Below, piece after piece: positions 25,927 through 34,279 of a stretch of DNA of 64,000 nucleotides (the stretch's first letter is position 1; each line of letters starts with the position of its first letter). The position numbers were made by a program, and so were the translations under genes. The DNA is from Vallitalea maricola (GTDB lineage Bacteria > Bacillota > Clostridia > Lachnospirales > Vallitaleaceae). Below the pieces are notes generated by a model. That model saw nothing but the letters and a program-made list of their open reading frames with translations, ran no database searches and was not told where the DNA came from. The stretch is taken from the NCBI RefSeq assembly GCF_036985595.1, contig NZ_BTPU01000076.1, forward strand, positions 1-64,000. The letters are read 5' to 3'.

Positions 25927-26487
25927 ATGTTAAGTATTTTAAAGGCAAATAAGAAGTTATCAGAGTGTCTTGAAAGATTTTGTGATGTTGAAATTTTAGA
26001 TGATTTTCAAAAAACTGAAGATGAAGATGGATACTTAGAATATAATATTAATGGAAAAACGTTCGCCAAAGAAGGTGGTGGTGGCGAATATATTCTTTTA
26101 GAGGATGGTTCCGTAGGTTTTTGGGGAAGTGAAGGACAGGTAGGTAGAATAGCTGACAATATTAATGATTTTTTCGAGTTTGTAATAAACTGCCCATATT
26201 GGCAAGACTATGTCAAAAAAGACATGTATGTAAATATTTCCGTACTTTCTGAGTTTTCAAAGAAGAACTATGATGAACTTGTCACATCAATGAAAAAGGA
26301 CTGCATTGATGTTTTAAAAAAGCAAAAATACATGGCCGATAATCTAGGAATAAAATTATATGATGATGTTGCCACTCAGGTATTGATTAGGTTTTATAAA
26401 AGTGCAAATCGTGAAATGAGATTTTACGCTGAATTTACTGAAGATGATGGTAGTAAGCATAGCACTTCAGGAACACTATTTGAATAG
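25927..26487 (+). CDS. Unrecognised 186-residue protein
   Basis: Acidic soluble protein. The middle (GGGGEYILLEDGSVGFWGSE, then GRIADNINDFFEFVINCPYW) looks like a SUKH/SMI1-related pattern used in immunity proteins, but this is only an impression. The C-terminal half is helical with a Lys-rich start. ATG 25927 is taken as start, with GAAAGG upstream. No attC follows; a copy of the recombinase leader comes next. Confidence 0.7.
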   Translation: MLSILKANKKLSECLERFCDVEILDDFQKTEDEDGYLEYNINGKTFAKEGGGGEYILLEDGSVGFWGSEGQVGRIADNINDFFEFVINCPYWQDYVKKDMYVNISVLSEFSKKNYDELVTSMKKDCIDVLKKQKYMADNLGIKLYDDVATQVLIRFYKSANREMRFYAEFTEDDGSKHSTSGTLFE

Positions 26488-26522
26488 CATTTAATTATTA
26501 GCGAAGAGAAGGTAATTTAATT

Positions 26523-26649
26523 ACAGTTTCTTGTAAATTGGCAAATAATTAACAAAATAATAGTTGATACATATAATTAAATTTATTATAACTAACATAT
26601 AATTAGAAGAGATTTTTTCTAGGTATTATAAAAAGGATGATGATATTTA
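26523..26649 (+). repeat. Second copy of the recombinase leader inside the array
   Basis: Closely matches 14411-14557 and ends at the same start-codon region (AAAAGGATGATGATATTT). The -35 box is TTAACA (26549-26554) instead of TTGACA; the TATAAT -10 box (26572-26577) and 17-bp spacing are kept. No recombinase coding sequence follows. It now lies in front of the membrane protein gene at 26668 and could serve as its promoter. Confidence 0.85.
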
Positions 26650-26667
26650 TCAAAAGGAGGAAATATA

Positions 26668-27135
26668 GTGGAATACATTAAATTTAGTTTACTATTTATT
26701 TTTAGTCATGTGGTAGCTTATACATTTGCAGGAGTTATAGCACTAAAGGTAAGCAAAGAGATTTATGAAAACAAAAGCAGACATTGTGATTTCTTAAGAG
26801 ATATGTCAAATAAAGAAGAGAGTATGTATGTTTCAAAGTGTTTTTTACCAGCTCAAATTTTAAGAGGATTTCTGATGTCAATTGTTCTTTTGCCAATATT
26901 GGACAGTCTGTTAGAATTATCATTTGTATTACAAGTAACCTTTTTTTGCAGTCTAATGTTTATTTATACCCATATTTCTGCTGTATCACCGTTTATTGAT
27001 AACATAGAAGGATTTGTATACTTTAAAAAACAGTATATCAAGAAGAATATAATTGTAAAATTTCAATTAGAGATGGTTATGTACAGTATTTTATTCAGCC
27101 TGTTTTTAGGAATTTTATTGAGGATTACATATTAA
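26668..27135 (+). CDS. Membrane protein, about four helices, unknown
   Basis: 155 residues starting with GTG after AAAGGAGGAAATATA. Hydrophobic segments at about residues 5-27, 65-85, 88-110 and 133-153. A charged loop of about 35 residues (SKEIYENKSRHCDFLRDMSN) lies between the first two. No family recognised. Probably transcribed from the copied recombinase-leader promoter 90 bases upstream. Confidence 0.75.
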   Translation: MEYIKFSLLFIFSHVVAYTFAGVIALKVSKEIYENKSRHCDFLRDMSNKEESMYVSKCFLPAQILRGFLMSIVLLPILDSLLELSFVLQVTFFCSLMFIYTHISAVSPFIDNIEGFVYFKKQYIKKNIIVKFQLEMVMYSILFSLFLGILLRITY

Positions 27136-27371
27136 GGATTATTCTGGAGTTTACAAATTAAGATGCATAATGAAAAGATTTCAATGTACGTCTAAATGAT
27201 ATAAAGACATGACATAAGTGTTGTAAACATTTATCCGTTCAAAATTGTTGTTTTGCAAATTATTACCAGAAAGATGTATTAATGTATGAACAAAATAGAT
27301 TTATATAGCTATGGATTAGCTCTTAGGTATTATTTATAATGGTGGCTACAGCGGTTTACGTATTATCCATC
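27136..27371. other. Gene-free stretch before attC site 12
   Basis: About 235 bases with no convincing open frame. A segment near 27361 has the ATTATCCATCACCTAAC arrangement seen in front of other R'' boxes. Confidence 0.4.
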
Positions 27372-27548
27372 ACCTAACAAAATATTTCCGGTTACTAATT
27401 TATGGTATAATGAAAACATCGACTACGGGAGCAAGTATAAATATTAAGTAATATGTACACTACTGCACATGCACTGCAAGTACCGCCTACGAAGAAGGAC
27501 TCTGTAGGCGGTACTTGCAGTGAAGAGACGTAATACGGATCGTTGAGT
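27372..27548 (+). repeat. attC site 12 (subfamily A, long form with perfect hairpin)
   Basis: ACCTAAC to GTTGAGT, both perfect core boxes, 177 bp. It contains the inserted segment with TGGTATAAT (27403-27411). A perfect 19-bp inverted repeat (27472-27490 and 27504-27522, 13-nt loop) replaces the usual imperfect central stem. Confidence 0.87.
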
Positions 27549-27595
27549 GAAATTGGATACTAGTTATTAATGAAGTATATTAAAAGGATGTTTTT

Positions 27596-28129
27596 ATGAT
27601 AAATTTAGCAAACTACATAACAATTACAAGAATTATCCTTGTCTTACTATTATTGATCATAGAACCTCTAAGTGCAAAATTTTTTATTATATATACAGTA
27701 TGTGGAATAAGTGATATGCTTGATGGGTATGTTGCCAGGAAAACTGGTACAACAAGTATAATTGGTGAGAAACTAGACTCAATAGCAGATTTATTAATGG
27801 TATTTATAGTAATATACAAACTATATCCTATAATACAATTACCATTAAAATCATATATTTGGATTAGCGTTATAATAGTAATAAGAGTAATTTCAATGAT
27901 AATAGTGTTTATAAAGTATAGAACTTTTGGGATACTTCACACATACGCTAATAAGGTTACTGGATTTTTATTATTCTTATCACCTTTGTTACTTGTGCTC
28001 ATTCAATTAAATGTACTAACTTTTATACTTTGTATCTTTGGTAGTATTTCGGCAATAGAGGAACTAATTATTAATATCATCTCTAATGAGTTAGAACTAA
28101 ACAAAAAAAGTATATTTTTTATAGAGTGA
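27596..28129 (+). CDS. CDP-alcohol phosphatidyltransferase family protein
   Basis: 177 residues with five to six membrane segments. The full catalytic motif DG-x2-AR-x8-G-x3-D-x3-D is seen around residues 40-65 (SDMLDGYVARKT, IGEKLDSIAD). These enzymes swap CMP from a CDP-alcohol for a second alcohol to make phospholipid headgroups such as phosphatidylglycerol phosphate. The substrate is not predictable. A close relative is encoded at 55778. AAAAGGATG precedes the start. Confidence 0.92.
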   Translation: MINLANYITITRIILVLLLLIIEPLSAKFFIIYTVCGISDMLDGYVARKTGTTSIIGEKLDSIADLLMVFIVIYKLYPIIQLPLKSYIWISVIIVIRVISMIIVFIKYRTFGILHTYANKVTGFLLFLSPLLLVLIQLNVLTFILCIFGSISAIEELIINIISNELELNKKSIFFIE

Positions 28130-28171
28130 TTTGAAGTATTTGATATACTGGCAATTACCGTATCTAACATC

Positions 28172-28195
28172 ACTTAACAATATATTTCCGTTCGC
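28172..28195 (+). repeat. attC remnant 13 (5' end only)
   Basis: ACTTAAC and TATATTTCCGTTCGC remain, then unrelated AT-rich sequence. An extra R''-like ATCTAAC lies ten bases upstream. No 3' half follows before the next gene. Confidence 0.7.
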
Positions 28196-28318
28196 ATATA
28201 AGTTACAGCTAACTTAAATAAGTTTATTATTCATATAAGCATATTAGTTATAAGATTATATATTAGTGATTTTGTAGGATATAAAAGGTTATTAGTTGAT
28301 ATTGAAGGGATGACTTAC

Positions 28319-29098
28319 ATGATAACAATATGGGATTGGTTTGAAAGATATATGCCCATTAAAGAACGGTATAGGTTAATTAAAGAAGCTGGATTTGATG
28401 GAATTATGATGTGGTGGAGTAATGAGTTTGGGCGTGATATTTTTGGTAAGGATGATTATCGCAATGGACCGAAAATTGCACGCGAAATTGGACTTTTCAT
28501 TGAAAATATCCATGCGCATGTTCAAAACGCAAATAAGCTTTGGCTTGATAATCTAGAAGGTGAATCTCAAGGTAAATGTTACCGCCAATGTGTTAAAGAT
28601 TGTGCAGATTTTGACATCCCAACAATGGTTCTACACTTACCTAGTGAAGATAATTTATATAATCCATTAGGATTAGACCGTATGAAGATGATTGCAGAAC
28701 TAGCAGAGCATCATGGTGTAAATGTTGCATTAGAGAATCTACATAATCTTCCAAGTTTAGCTTATATATTAGAACAAGTTGATTCTCAACGTATTGGATT
28801 TTGTTATGACAGTGGACATCATTACCGCTACTATCCAGATGTTGATTTACTATCTAAATATGGAACAAGACTAATGGCACTACATTTACATGATAACAAT
28901 GGAAGTAATGGTCAGCATGGTTTACCTTTTGATGGCGATATTGATTGGGATATCACTATGAAGAATATTGTAGCAACATCTTATACTGGTGCAACAGCAT
29001 TAGAGCCTATGAAATGGGATTACGAGAATCTAACAGTAGAAGAATTTTTGAGAGTTGCATTTGATAAAGCAAAAAGATTGGAACTATTAAGAAGCTAG
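28319..29098 (+). CDS. Sugar phosphate isomerase/epimerase family TIM barrel
   Basis: 259 residues of the AP-endonuclease-2/xylose-isomerase-like barrel. Likely metal ligands are Glu in ALENLHN, Asp-His in CYDSGHHYRYY, His in ALHLHDN and Glu in ALEPMKWD. It may isomerise or epimerise a sugar or related polyol. ATG 28319 is chosen because GAAGGGA is at a proper distance. A 47-residue scrap of a relative's C-terminus is at 62754. Confidence 0.9.
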   Translation: MITIWDWFERYMPIKERYRLIKEAGFDGIMMWWSNEFGRDIFGKDDYRNGPKIAREIGLFIENIHAHVQNANKLWLDNLEGESQGKCYRQCVKDCADFDIPTMVLHLPSEDNLYNPLGLDRMKMIAELAEHHGVNVALENLHNLPSLAYILEQVDSQRIGFCYDSGHHYRYYPDVDLLSKYGTRLMALHLHDNNGSNGQHGLPFDGDIDWDITMKNIVATSYTGATALEPMKWDYENLTVEEFLRVAFDKAKRLELLRS

Positions 29099-29108
29099 AT
29101 TACTAAAC

Positions 29109-29115
29109 GTTAGAT
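29109..29115 (+). repeat. Orphan R' core GTTAGAT
   Basis: AAACGTTAGATTAAA, ten bases after the isomerase stop codon, equals the 3' end of an attC site whose remainder is lost. Only 11-12 bases support this. Confidence 0.45.
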
Positions 29116-29224
29116 TAAATATAATATAAAGCAACATTTCAATATAGATAAAGCATTACAATGTATTAAGGATGAAACGAAATTGTTTCTATTTAGACTT
29201 ATCATACTAGTGAGGTGAAGTGCT

Positions 29225-29713
29225 TTGGATAATTTATCAAGCATAATTTGGATTTTCCCGTTAACAATTACATTACATAATATTGAAGAGGCCTTATGGT
29301 TACCAAGTTGGTCTCAAAAAGTGAAGCGGTATCATAAACCAGTAGGTAAAAATGAATTCTATTTTGCATTGATATGTGTAACACTCTTGGCATATTTATT
29401 TTCATTTTTATATATGCTTTATGCTAATAATGGAATAATTAGATATGTGTATTTTGGTTTTGTTGGATCAATGATACTGAACGCAATTTTTCCGCATTTA
29501 ATTGCTACAATAGTATTAAGGCAGTATGCTCCTGGGGTAATAACTGGAATATTACTTAATGTACCGTGCTATAGTCTATTAATATCTTTTGCAGTAAAAA
29601 GTAACCTTATATCATTGACTGAAGTTTTGGTCTCTACAGTAATAGTTGGTGGCATTATGCTAGCTATACTACCTATTTTATTCAGAATAGGACGAAAGGT
29701 AGTCGATTACTAA
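29225..29713 (+). CDS. HXXEE-domain membrane protein
   Basis: 162 residues starting with TTG after GTGAGGTGAAG. The HNIEEALWLPSW motif near residue 18 and a later His-containing helix match the HXXEE family of small integral membrane proteins with conserved His/Glu residues, suspected metal or enzymatic sites. Five hydrophobic segments follow. No attC follows. Confidence 0.85.
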   Translation: MDNLSSIIWIFPLTITLHNIEEALWLPSWSQKVKRYHKPVGKNEFYFALICVTLLAYLFSFLYMLYANNGIIRYVYFGFVGSMILNAIFPHLIATIVLRQYAPGVITGILLNVPCYSLLISFAVKSNLISLTEVLVSTVIVGGIMLAILPILFRIGRKVVDY

Positions 29714-29833
29714 TATAAAAGCTTCTTTTACATATTGGTTGGCTATTAACAATTCATATTTTATGTTGGGTATAGTATTTGATAGATTGTATCAATAAGC
29801 TATTTCTATGGAGGGGTGTTGAGAGGAATAATT

Positions 29834-30325
29834 ATGAATTTAACAGTATGGGTCAGTAGTATTAAACATTTACAGCAGTTTTCAACAATTGCTCCAGATG
29901 GGGTAACTGCCAATGAAATTAAAAGAAGATTGCCTAAAGATTTTCCACAAATGACTATAAATCAGTATAATATTCCTTTAGTTATGAATTCTGAAGGAAA
30001 ACTTATAGTAGAAGAAAATAGTATTAGTTTTACTGCAAAGAGAAAAAATTCATTCCTAATGGCTTTTCAAAAGTATAAAAATTTAGATTATAATCTCAGC
30101 TTTAAATTAGATATTTTAGAAATTAATTGTATTGCTAGGTATCATCATATAGATATTATTAGTAAATATAATATTCATTGGATTAGACTAATGCATAGTT
30201 CAGAAAAAACGATTAATAATTTGTTAATTAGTTGTAGAGGGTATGGATGTTTTACAAAAGTTCACAATAAGAATGATAAGCTTCATATCTTTTTAAAAGA
30301 AATTATAGAAAAAAATAATGTATAA
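29834..30325 (+). CDS. Unrecognised 163-residue protein
   Basis: Basic soluble protein with mixed alpha/beta pattern. ATG 29834 has GAGAGGA seven bases upstream. The first 60 residues (SIKHLQQFSTIAPDGVTANE) suggest a helical N-terminal domain followed by a small beta domain, possibly PH-like. No catalytic motif. Confidence 0.65.
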   Translation: MNLTVWVSSIKHLQQFSTIAPDGVTANEIKRRLPKDFPQMTINQYNIPLVMNSEGKLIVEENSISFTAKRKNSFLMAFQKYKNLDYNLSFKLDILEINCIARYHHIDIISKYNIHWIRLMHSSEKTINNLLISCRGYGCFTKVHNKNDKLHIFLKEIIEKNNV

Positions 30326-30454
30326 TAGGTGATGTTTACTCAAATGTGATATAATGATTCTATTGAGTACTGAAAATACATCTAGATTATTCTATTATAA
30401 GAGAACAGATGGAGGAAATAGATTTTTAGGGTAGTTCAGGAATGAGGTAGCAAG

Positions 30455-31174
30455 ATGTTAGAAGACATATATATAATTTGGAGGGATTTAGTAATTTTGT
30501 TGCTTTATGTAACTCAATTGATTCTTTTAAGTTTATTTCTATCTACACAAATATATGGTGAGTATTATGCTTTATGTTCTCACTATAATTTGTTTGAGGA
30601 TAAAGCTAGAAGAAGACTGATAATATATATTTTTGGAGATAAGGAAAACTATGAAATTGATAGCAAATTGAAAAGAAAGGAAATTCAGTGGTATATCTAT
30701 GGAATTCTTTTTCTAGTGGTATTCGTAGCCTTTATTGTTTTGTTATTATTTGGACATCACAATACGTTGCTTGAAATTATCTACCTTATTGGATCTACAG
30801 TATTAATTATCATTCTAGATATACTAGATTTCAATTTGCATTATAGGAAAGTTGAAAGAATGATTAATTCAATGGAATATGAAGAGTTGATATATAATGA
30901 GTATGAAAGGCTTGCCTTGCCAAGGCTAATTTATTTTTGTGGTTCGGTTATAGTAGCCATAATTTTATTTGCTGTTCTAGAAGACTACTTTGGAGAAATA
31001 TTAGGAATTGTAATGTCAATTTACTTTATGTTTATAGGTATATTTGGAGCGTTTGTTAAGATGATGTTTTTGAAACTTCCAATAGCAATGTATGGAGAAT
31101 TGGTTGTTCCAATAAATATACTTATAGCTGTAATTAGTTTTGGGACTTTAGTTTATCAACTACTTACATTATAA
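30455..31174 (+). CDS. Multi-span membrane protein, unknown
   Basis: 239 residues with about six membrane segments (near residues 10-30, 80-105, 110-130, 150-172, 180-205 and 215-235). No conserved motif recognised. Its last 34 residues are nearly duplicated at 63128-63232. A fragment of a peptidase gene is joined right after the stop codon, so the 3' junction is rearranged. Confidence 0.75.
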   Translation: MLEDIYIIWRDLVILLLYVTQLILLSLFLSTQIYGEYYALCSHYNLFEDKARRRLIIYIFGDKENYEIDSKLKRKEIQWYIYGILFLVVFVAFIVLLLFGHHNTLLEIIYLIGSTVLIIILDILDFNLHYRKVERMINSMEYEELIYNEYERLALPRLIYFCGSVIVAIILFAVLEDYFGEILGIVMSIYFMFIGIFGAFVKMMFLKLPIAMYGELVVPINILIAVISFGTLVYQLLTL

Positions 31175-31182
31175 TTTTACAA

Positions 31183-31530
31183 AATAAAATAAATAATAAT
31201 ATACCTAGATGGCTAAATGAAGGTATTGCTTCTTATGAAGCTAAAGATAAAAACCCAGAATGGATTATAAAGACAATTAAAAATGGATTGGAAAATAATA
31301 ATATTCCTAGATTTAGAGATTTAGATACCGGTGATGATTTTGAAACTTTTTTCAATAGAAATGGTTATCAATATTCATATACCATTGTAGAATTTATTGT
31401 TACAGAGTTTGGGTATGATAAGTTGAAGGAGTTTATTCAATCACCAACTATGTATTTAGAAGTTTTTGGATTAACAGAAAATCAGTTACAAGAAAAATGG
31501 ATAACCTATCTTGGGGAGAAGTATCTATAA
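31183..31530 (+). pseudogene. Peptidase MA-like protein, C-terminal fragment
   Basis: About 115 codons without a proper start, nearly identical to the C-terminal half of the fragment at 35050-35768 (NNNIPRWLNEGIASYEAK, TVEFIVTEFGYDKLKEF-type region, LQEKWITYLGEKYL). Homology begins abruptly eight bases after the stop codon of the preceding membrane-protein gene, marking a recombination junction. The HEFTH zinc site is missing here, so it is not an active enzyme. Confidence 0.82.
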
Positions 31531-31586
31531 CTAATAGTTTTACAAGACATCTGGTTACACTAATGGAATAAGGAGGAACATATAAA

Positions 31587-32093
31587 TTGACATCATTTAA
31601 GATAGATAAGTGTAGGATTACAATTTTGATAGGTATCATATTATTGGTTGTTACTTCAACAGTTGCCATATGGGCTTACAATCAAAAATTGAAATTGGAG
31701 CAAAATCAATTGGAGCGAGATGTACAAGCAACGTACATGGTTATGAATTTGCTAAATGGGGAGTTAAAACGTTATCAATGTATGTATGATAGAGGGGATA
31801 TTGATGAAGTCTCATTGAAAGAACATCAAGATATGATAAGGGGAATCTGTAATACTACTATGAAGATTAGATATGCCTCACAAATGTCTAATATCAGAAT
31901 GATTACACCAGAATCTCTAGAAGATGTTGACGATGAATCTTATCAAAAGTATTTGAAAATGTCGGATTATCTCTCTTCAATTTTCGAGGGAAGACCTAAA
32001 TCAGAAAAGTATGAAGGGGAAGAAGTTGAATACTTCTATAATATTTATATTTCTGATGAATTTAAGAGTTCAATTGAACAAATTTTGAGTTAG
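31587..32093 (+). CDS. Single-pass membrane protein, unknown
   Basis: 168 residues, TTG start after AAGGAGGAACA. One N-terminal membrane helix (ITILIGIILLVVTSTVAIWA, about residues 10-29), then a helical and acidic extracytoplasmic domain with a likely coiled-coil start (KLKLEQNQLERDVQ). No motif recognised. A TTCCG motif shortly after the stop codon (near 32112) resembles those that precede attC sites, but no attC follows. Confidence 0.7.
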   Translation: MTSFKIDKCRITILIGIILLVVTSTVAIWAYNQKLKLEQNQLERDVQATYMVMNLLNGELKRYQCMYDRGDIDEVSLKEHQDMIRGICNTTMKIRYASQMSNIRMITPESLEDVDDESYQKYLKMSDYLSSIFEGRPKSEKYEGEEVEYFYNIYISDEFKSSIEQILS

Positions 32094-32172
32094 TACTAGA
32101 GGTTTAATAGCTTCCGTAATTAATATATATATAGCAATTAGAAATATTATTTGATGAAGAGGAGAAATTCAA

Positions 32173-32562
32173 ATGTATTTATATCGACCAGTTGGTTTAA
32201 AGGAATTTATTTTGATTAAGGATTCTGGTTACACTCAGTTTCCTCCAAGGTTGTTTCACCAACCAATCTTTTATCCAGTATTGAATGAAGAATATGCTAT
32301 TGAGATTGCTTCAAACTGGAACACTAAGGATGCAATATCAGACTTCATTGGTATAGTATTGAAGTTTGAGATTGATGATAGCTATGTTAGTAAATTTAAG
32401 GTAGAAGTGGTTGGAGGAAATATACATCAAGAGATGTGGGTTCCAGCGGAGGAATTAAATGAGTTTAATATCCACATAATAGGAGAGATTCAAGTAAGTA
32501 AGACATTTTATGGCGATAAGTATCAAGGAAAGACCATTGAAGAACTGTTAGGCAACAGATAA
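32173..32562 (+). CDS. ADP-ribosylation/crystallin J1-like small protein
   Basis: 129 residues. The pattern YRPVGLKEFILI, FPPRLFHQPIFYPVLNEEYA, ASNWNT and WVPAEELNEFN matches a conserved family often named ADP-ribosylation/crystallin J1, although it is far smaller than true ADP-ribosylglycohydrolases and lacks their motifs. Soluble; function unproven. GAGGAGAAA lies upstream. Confidence 0.8.
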   Translation: MYLYRPVGLKEFILIKDSGYTQFPPRLFHQPIFYPVLNEEYAIEIASNWNTKDAISDFIGIVLKFEIDDSYVSKFKVEVVGGNIHQEMWVPAEELNEFNIHIIGEIQVSKTFYGDKYQGKTIEELLGNR

Positions 32563-32774
32563 TTTTGTAATACTCAACTCTTGAATAGGATAAGAAGCAA
32601 CCAAGAAATTTGTTGGATTGGTATTGAATCATATTAAGCAAATAATTTATAATTGAAGCTATAGTAATTATAACTTGAAATATGGGGGCGAAAGCAGTTA
32701 GGCAAACTTTTATACTTCTTTTGACGCAGAGATACAGTGTGTTTTATATATATATAAACTGGGAGGTTGAGAAT

Positions 32775-33296
32775 ATGAAAACTATAGTAGTATTTAAGTC
32801 TAAATCAGGCTTTGTTAAAAAATATGCCACATGGATTGCAGAAGAGTTAGAAGCAGATCTATTGGAATATTCTAAAGTTACTATTAAAGAACTTGAATCT
32901 TATGACACCATAATTTATGGTGGTGGATTGTATACAGTCGGTATAAATGGAATAAAACTAATTACCAAAAACTTAAATAGATTAAAAGACAAAAGAATAG
33001 TTGTTTTTGCATCAGGTGCAACTCCTCCTAGAAAAGATGATATAGAAAAAGTTAAAAATAAGAGTTTCACGAAAGAACAACAGAAACAACTACAATTTTT
33101 TTATTTGAGAGGTGGGTTCGATTACAAAAAACTTAACTTAGGTGATAAACTTCTAATGAAAATATTAAAATGGAAGCTGAAAATGAAAAAAACATTAATG
33201 CCTGATGAAAGAGGAATGTTAGCTTCATATACTGTTCCTGTAGATTTCACTAAAAAGAAAAACATAGAGGAAATTATCTTATATGTAAACTCATAG
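32775..33296 (+). CDS. Flavodoxin-family protein (HemG-like)
   Basis: 173 residues from ATG 32775 (GGGAGG upstream; an earlier in-frame ATG at 32682 is not used). The FMN phosphate loop VVFKSKSGFVKKYA, YDTIIYGGGLY and VVFASGATPP fit a flavodoxin fold. The C-terminal region with Lys-rich helices resembles flavodoxin-like protoporphyrinogen oxidase relatives. Likely a redox carrier or reductase. Confidence 0.87.
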   Translation: MKTIVVFKSKSGFVKKYATWIAEELEADLLEYSKVTIKELESYDTIIYGGGLYTVGINGIKLITKNLNRLKDKRIVVFASGATPPRKDDIEKVKNKSFTKEQQKQLQFFYLRGGFDYKKLNLGDKLLMKILKWKLKMKKTLMPDERGMLASYTVPVDFTKKKNIEEIILYVNS

Positions 33297-33339
33297 AATT
33301 TAAGTAATATGTATTAAATCAAAGTAGTTATTTCATACA

Positions 33340-33382
33340 TCCTTCTAAGGTTGAGAAACGTCGTGAACACGGAACGTTATCT
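33340..33382 (+). repeat. attC remnant 14 (3' end)
   Basis: CATCCTTCTAAGGTTGAGAA, CGTCGTGAACACGGAAC and R' GTTATCT remain after the flavodoxin gene; the 5' half is absent. Centre is subfamily B-like. Confidence 0.65.
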
Positions 33383-33436
33383 AACAACATCTATAATCAC
33401 AATTTTTTTTATCTATATAAAGAAAGGGAGAATGAT

Positions 33437-33901
33437 ATGGAGAAAACAGCTTATGAGATTCAAAAAGAGAGAATTAAAGAACTAGAGGGAAAAGCAGCAG
33501 AACTATTAGAAAAATGTGATGTTGTAACTCTCGCTTCTGTAAATGAAAAAGGTTATCCTCGTATATGTACAATTAACAAGATTGAAGCAAAAGGTTTTTC
33601 AGAAGTTTACTTTTTCACTTCAAAGAGGTCCCATATAAATGGTAAAGCAACGCATTTTCAAAACAACACAAAAGCAAGTGGATGTTATCATCTTGGAGGA
33701 GATAGTGTTACACTTATAGGAAATGTTGAAATAATTGAAGATATGAATATTAAAAAAGAGGTTGATAAATATTGTGATAGGAATTTCTTTAAAAAAGGTG
33801 TAGAGGATCCTAAAAGCTTCTTATTAAGGTTCATCACGAATGAAGCAACATTTTGGATTGAGGGTAAGTTCAGAACATGTAAATACAAAGTTAAATTATA
33901 A
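33437..33901 (+). CDS. Pyridoxamine 5'-phosphate oxidase-family flavoprotein
   Basis: 154 residues of the split beta-barrel FMN-binding fold: VVTLASVNEKGYPRICTINK, VYFFTSKRSHI, NTKASGCYHLGGDSVTLIGN. Members bind FMN or F420 and reduce or oxidise small molecules, including some drugs. The substrate is unknown. AGAAAGGGAGAA precedes the ATG. A very strong palindrome starts at its stop codon. Confidence 0.9.
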   Translation: MEKTAYEIQKERIKELEGKAAELLEKCDVVTLASVNEKGYPRICTINKIEAKGFSEVYFFTSKRSHINGKATHFQNNTKASGCYHLGGDSVTLIGNVEIIEDMNIKKEVDKYCDRNFFKKGVEDPKSFLLRFITNEATFWIEGKFRTCKYKVKL

Positions 33902-33950
33902 AAAAATCAATAGCTATTTAAAAATGTTTTTAAATAGCTATTGATTTTTT
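33901..33950. terminator. Perfect 24-bp-arm palindrome: terminator and possible operator
   Basis: Arms 33901-33924 and 33927-33950 are perfect complements with a 2-nt centre, A-tract before and T-tract after, so it works as a terminator in both directions. It also contains CTATTTAAAAA/TTTTTAAATAG, close to the operator-like repeat at 33969, so it may bind the ArsR-type repressor too. Confidence 0.85.
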
Positions 33951-33992
33951 GTTTTGACATGTTATAATCTATTTAAATAAAATTTTAAATAG
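33941..33992 (+). promoter_or_regulatory. Promoter and operator of the ArsR-SdpI cassette
   Basis: TTGATT (33941-33946), 16 bases, TATAAT (33963-33968) gives a plausible promoter. CTATTTAAA (33969-33977) and TTTAAATAG (33984-33992) form an inverted repeat just past the -10 box, the place for autorepression by the regulator at 34004. Confidence 0.7.
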
Positions 33993-34003
33993 GTGGTGGT
34001 TGA

Positions 34004-34279
34004 ATGGGCTTGGCTGATACTTTTAAAGTGCTGTCAGATCCCTTAAGGCGAAACATTCTTGTATGCTTGAAAGAGGGCAAACTTACAGCAGGAGAAATAG
34101 CAGATAAATTTAATATTACACCTGCTGCTCTTTCATATCATTTAAAACTTCTTAAAAATGCTGATTTGATAATGGAATATAAACTAAAGAATTATATCTA
34201 TTATGAATTGAATACAAGTGTTTTTGATGAGCTAATTATTTGGATAAATCAATTTGGAGGGGAAAATAATGAAAAATAA
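34004..34279 (+). CDS. ArsR-family repressor (SdpR-like)
   Basis: 91 residues, one winged-helix domain: TFKVLSDPLRRNILVCLKEG, LTAGEIADKFNITPAALSYH, LKLLKNADLI. No metal-binding Cys motif is seen. It overlaps an SdpI-family gene, as in the Bacillus SdpR-SdpI signalling-immunity pair, and should repress this pair through the nearby inverted repeats. Nearly identical to 60947-61222. Confidence 0.93.
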   Translation: MGLADTFKVLSDPLRRNILVCLKEGKLTAGEIADKFNITPAALSYHLKLLKNADLIMEYKLKNYIYYELNTSVFDELIIWINQFGGENNEK

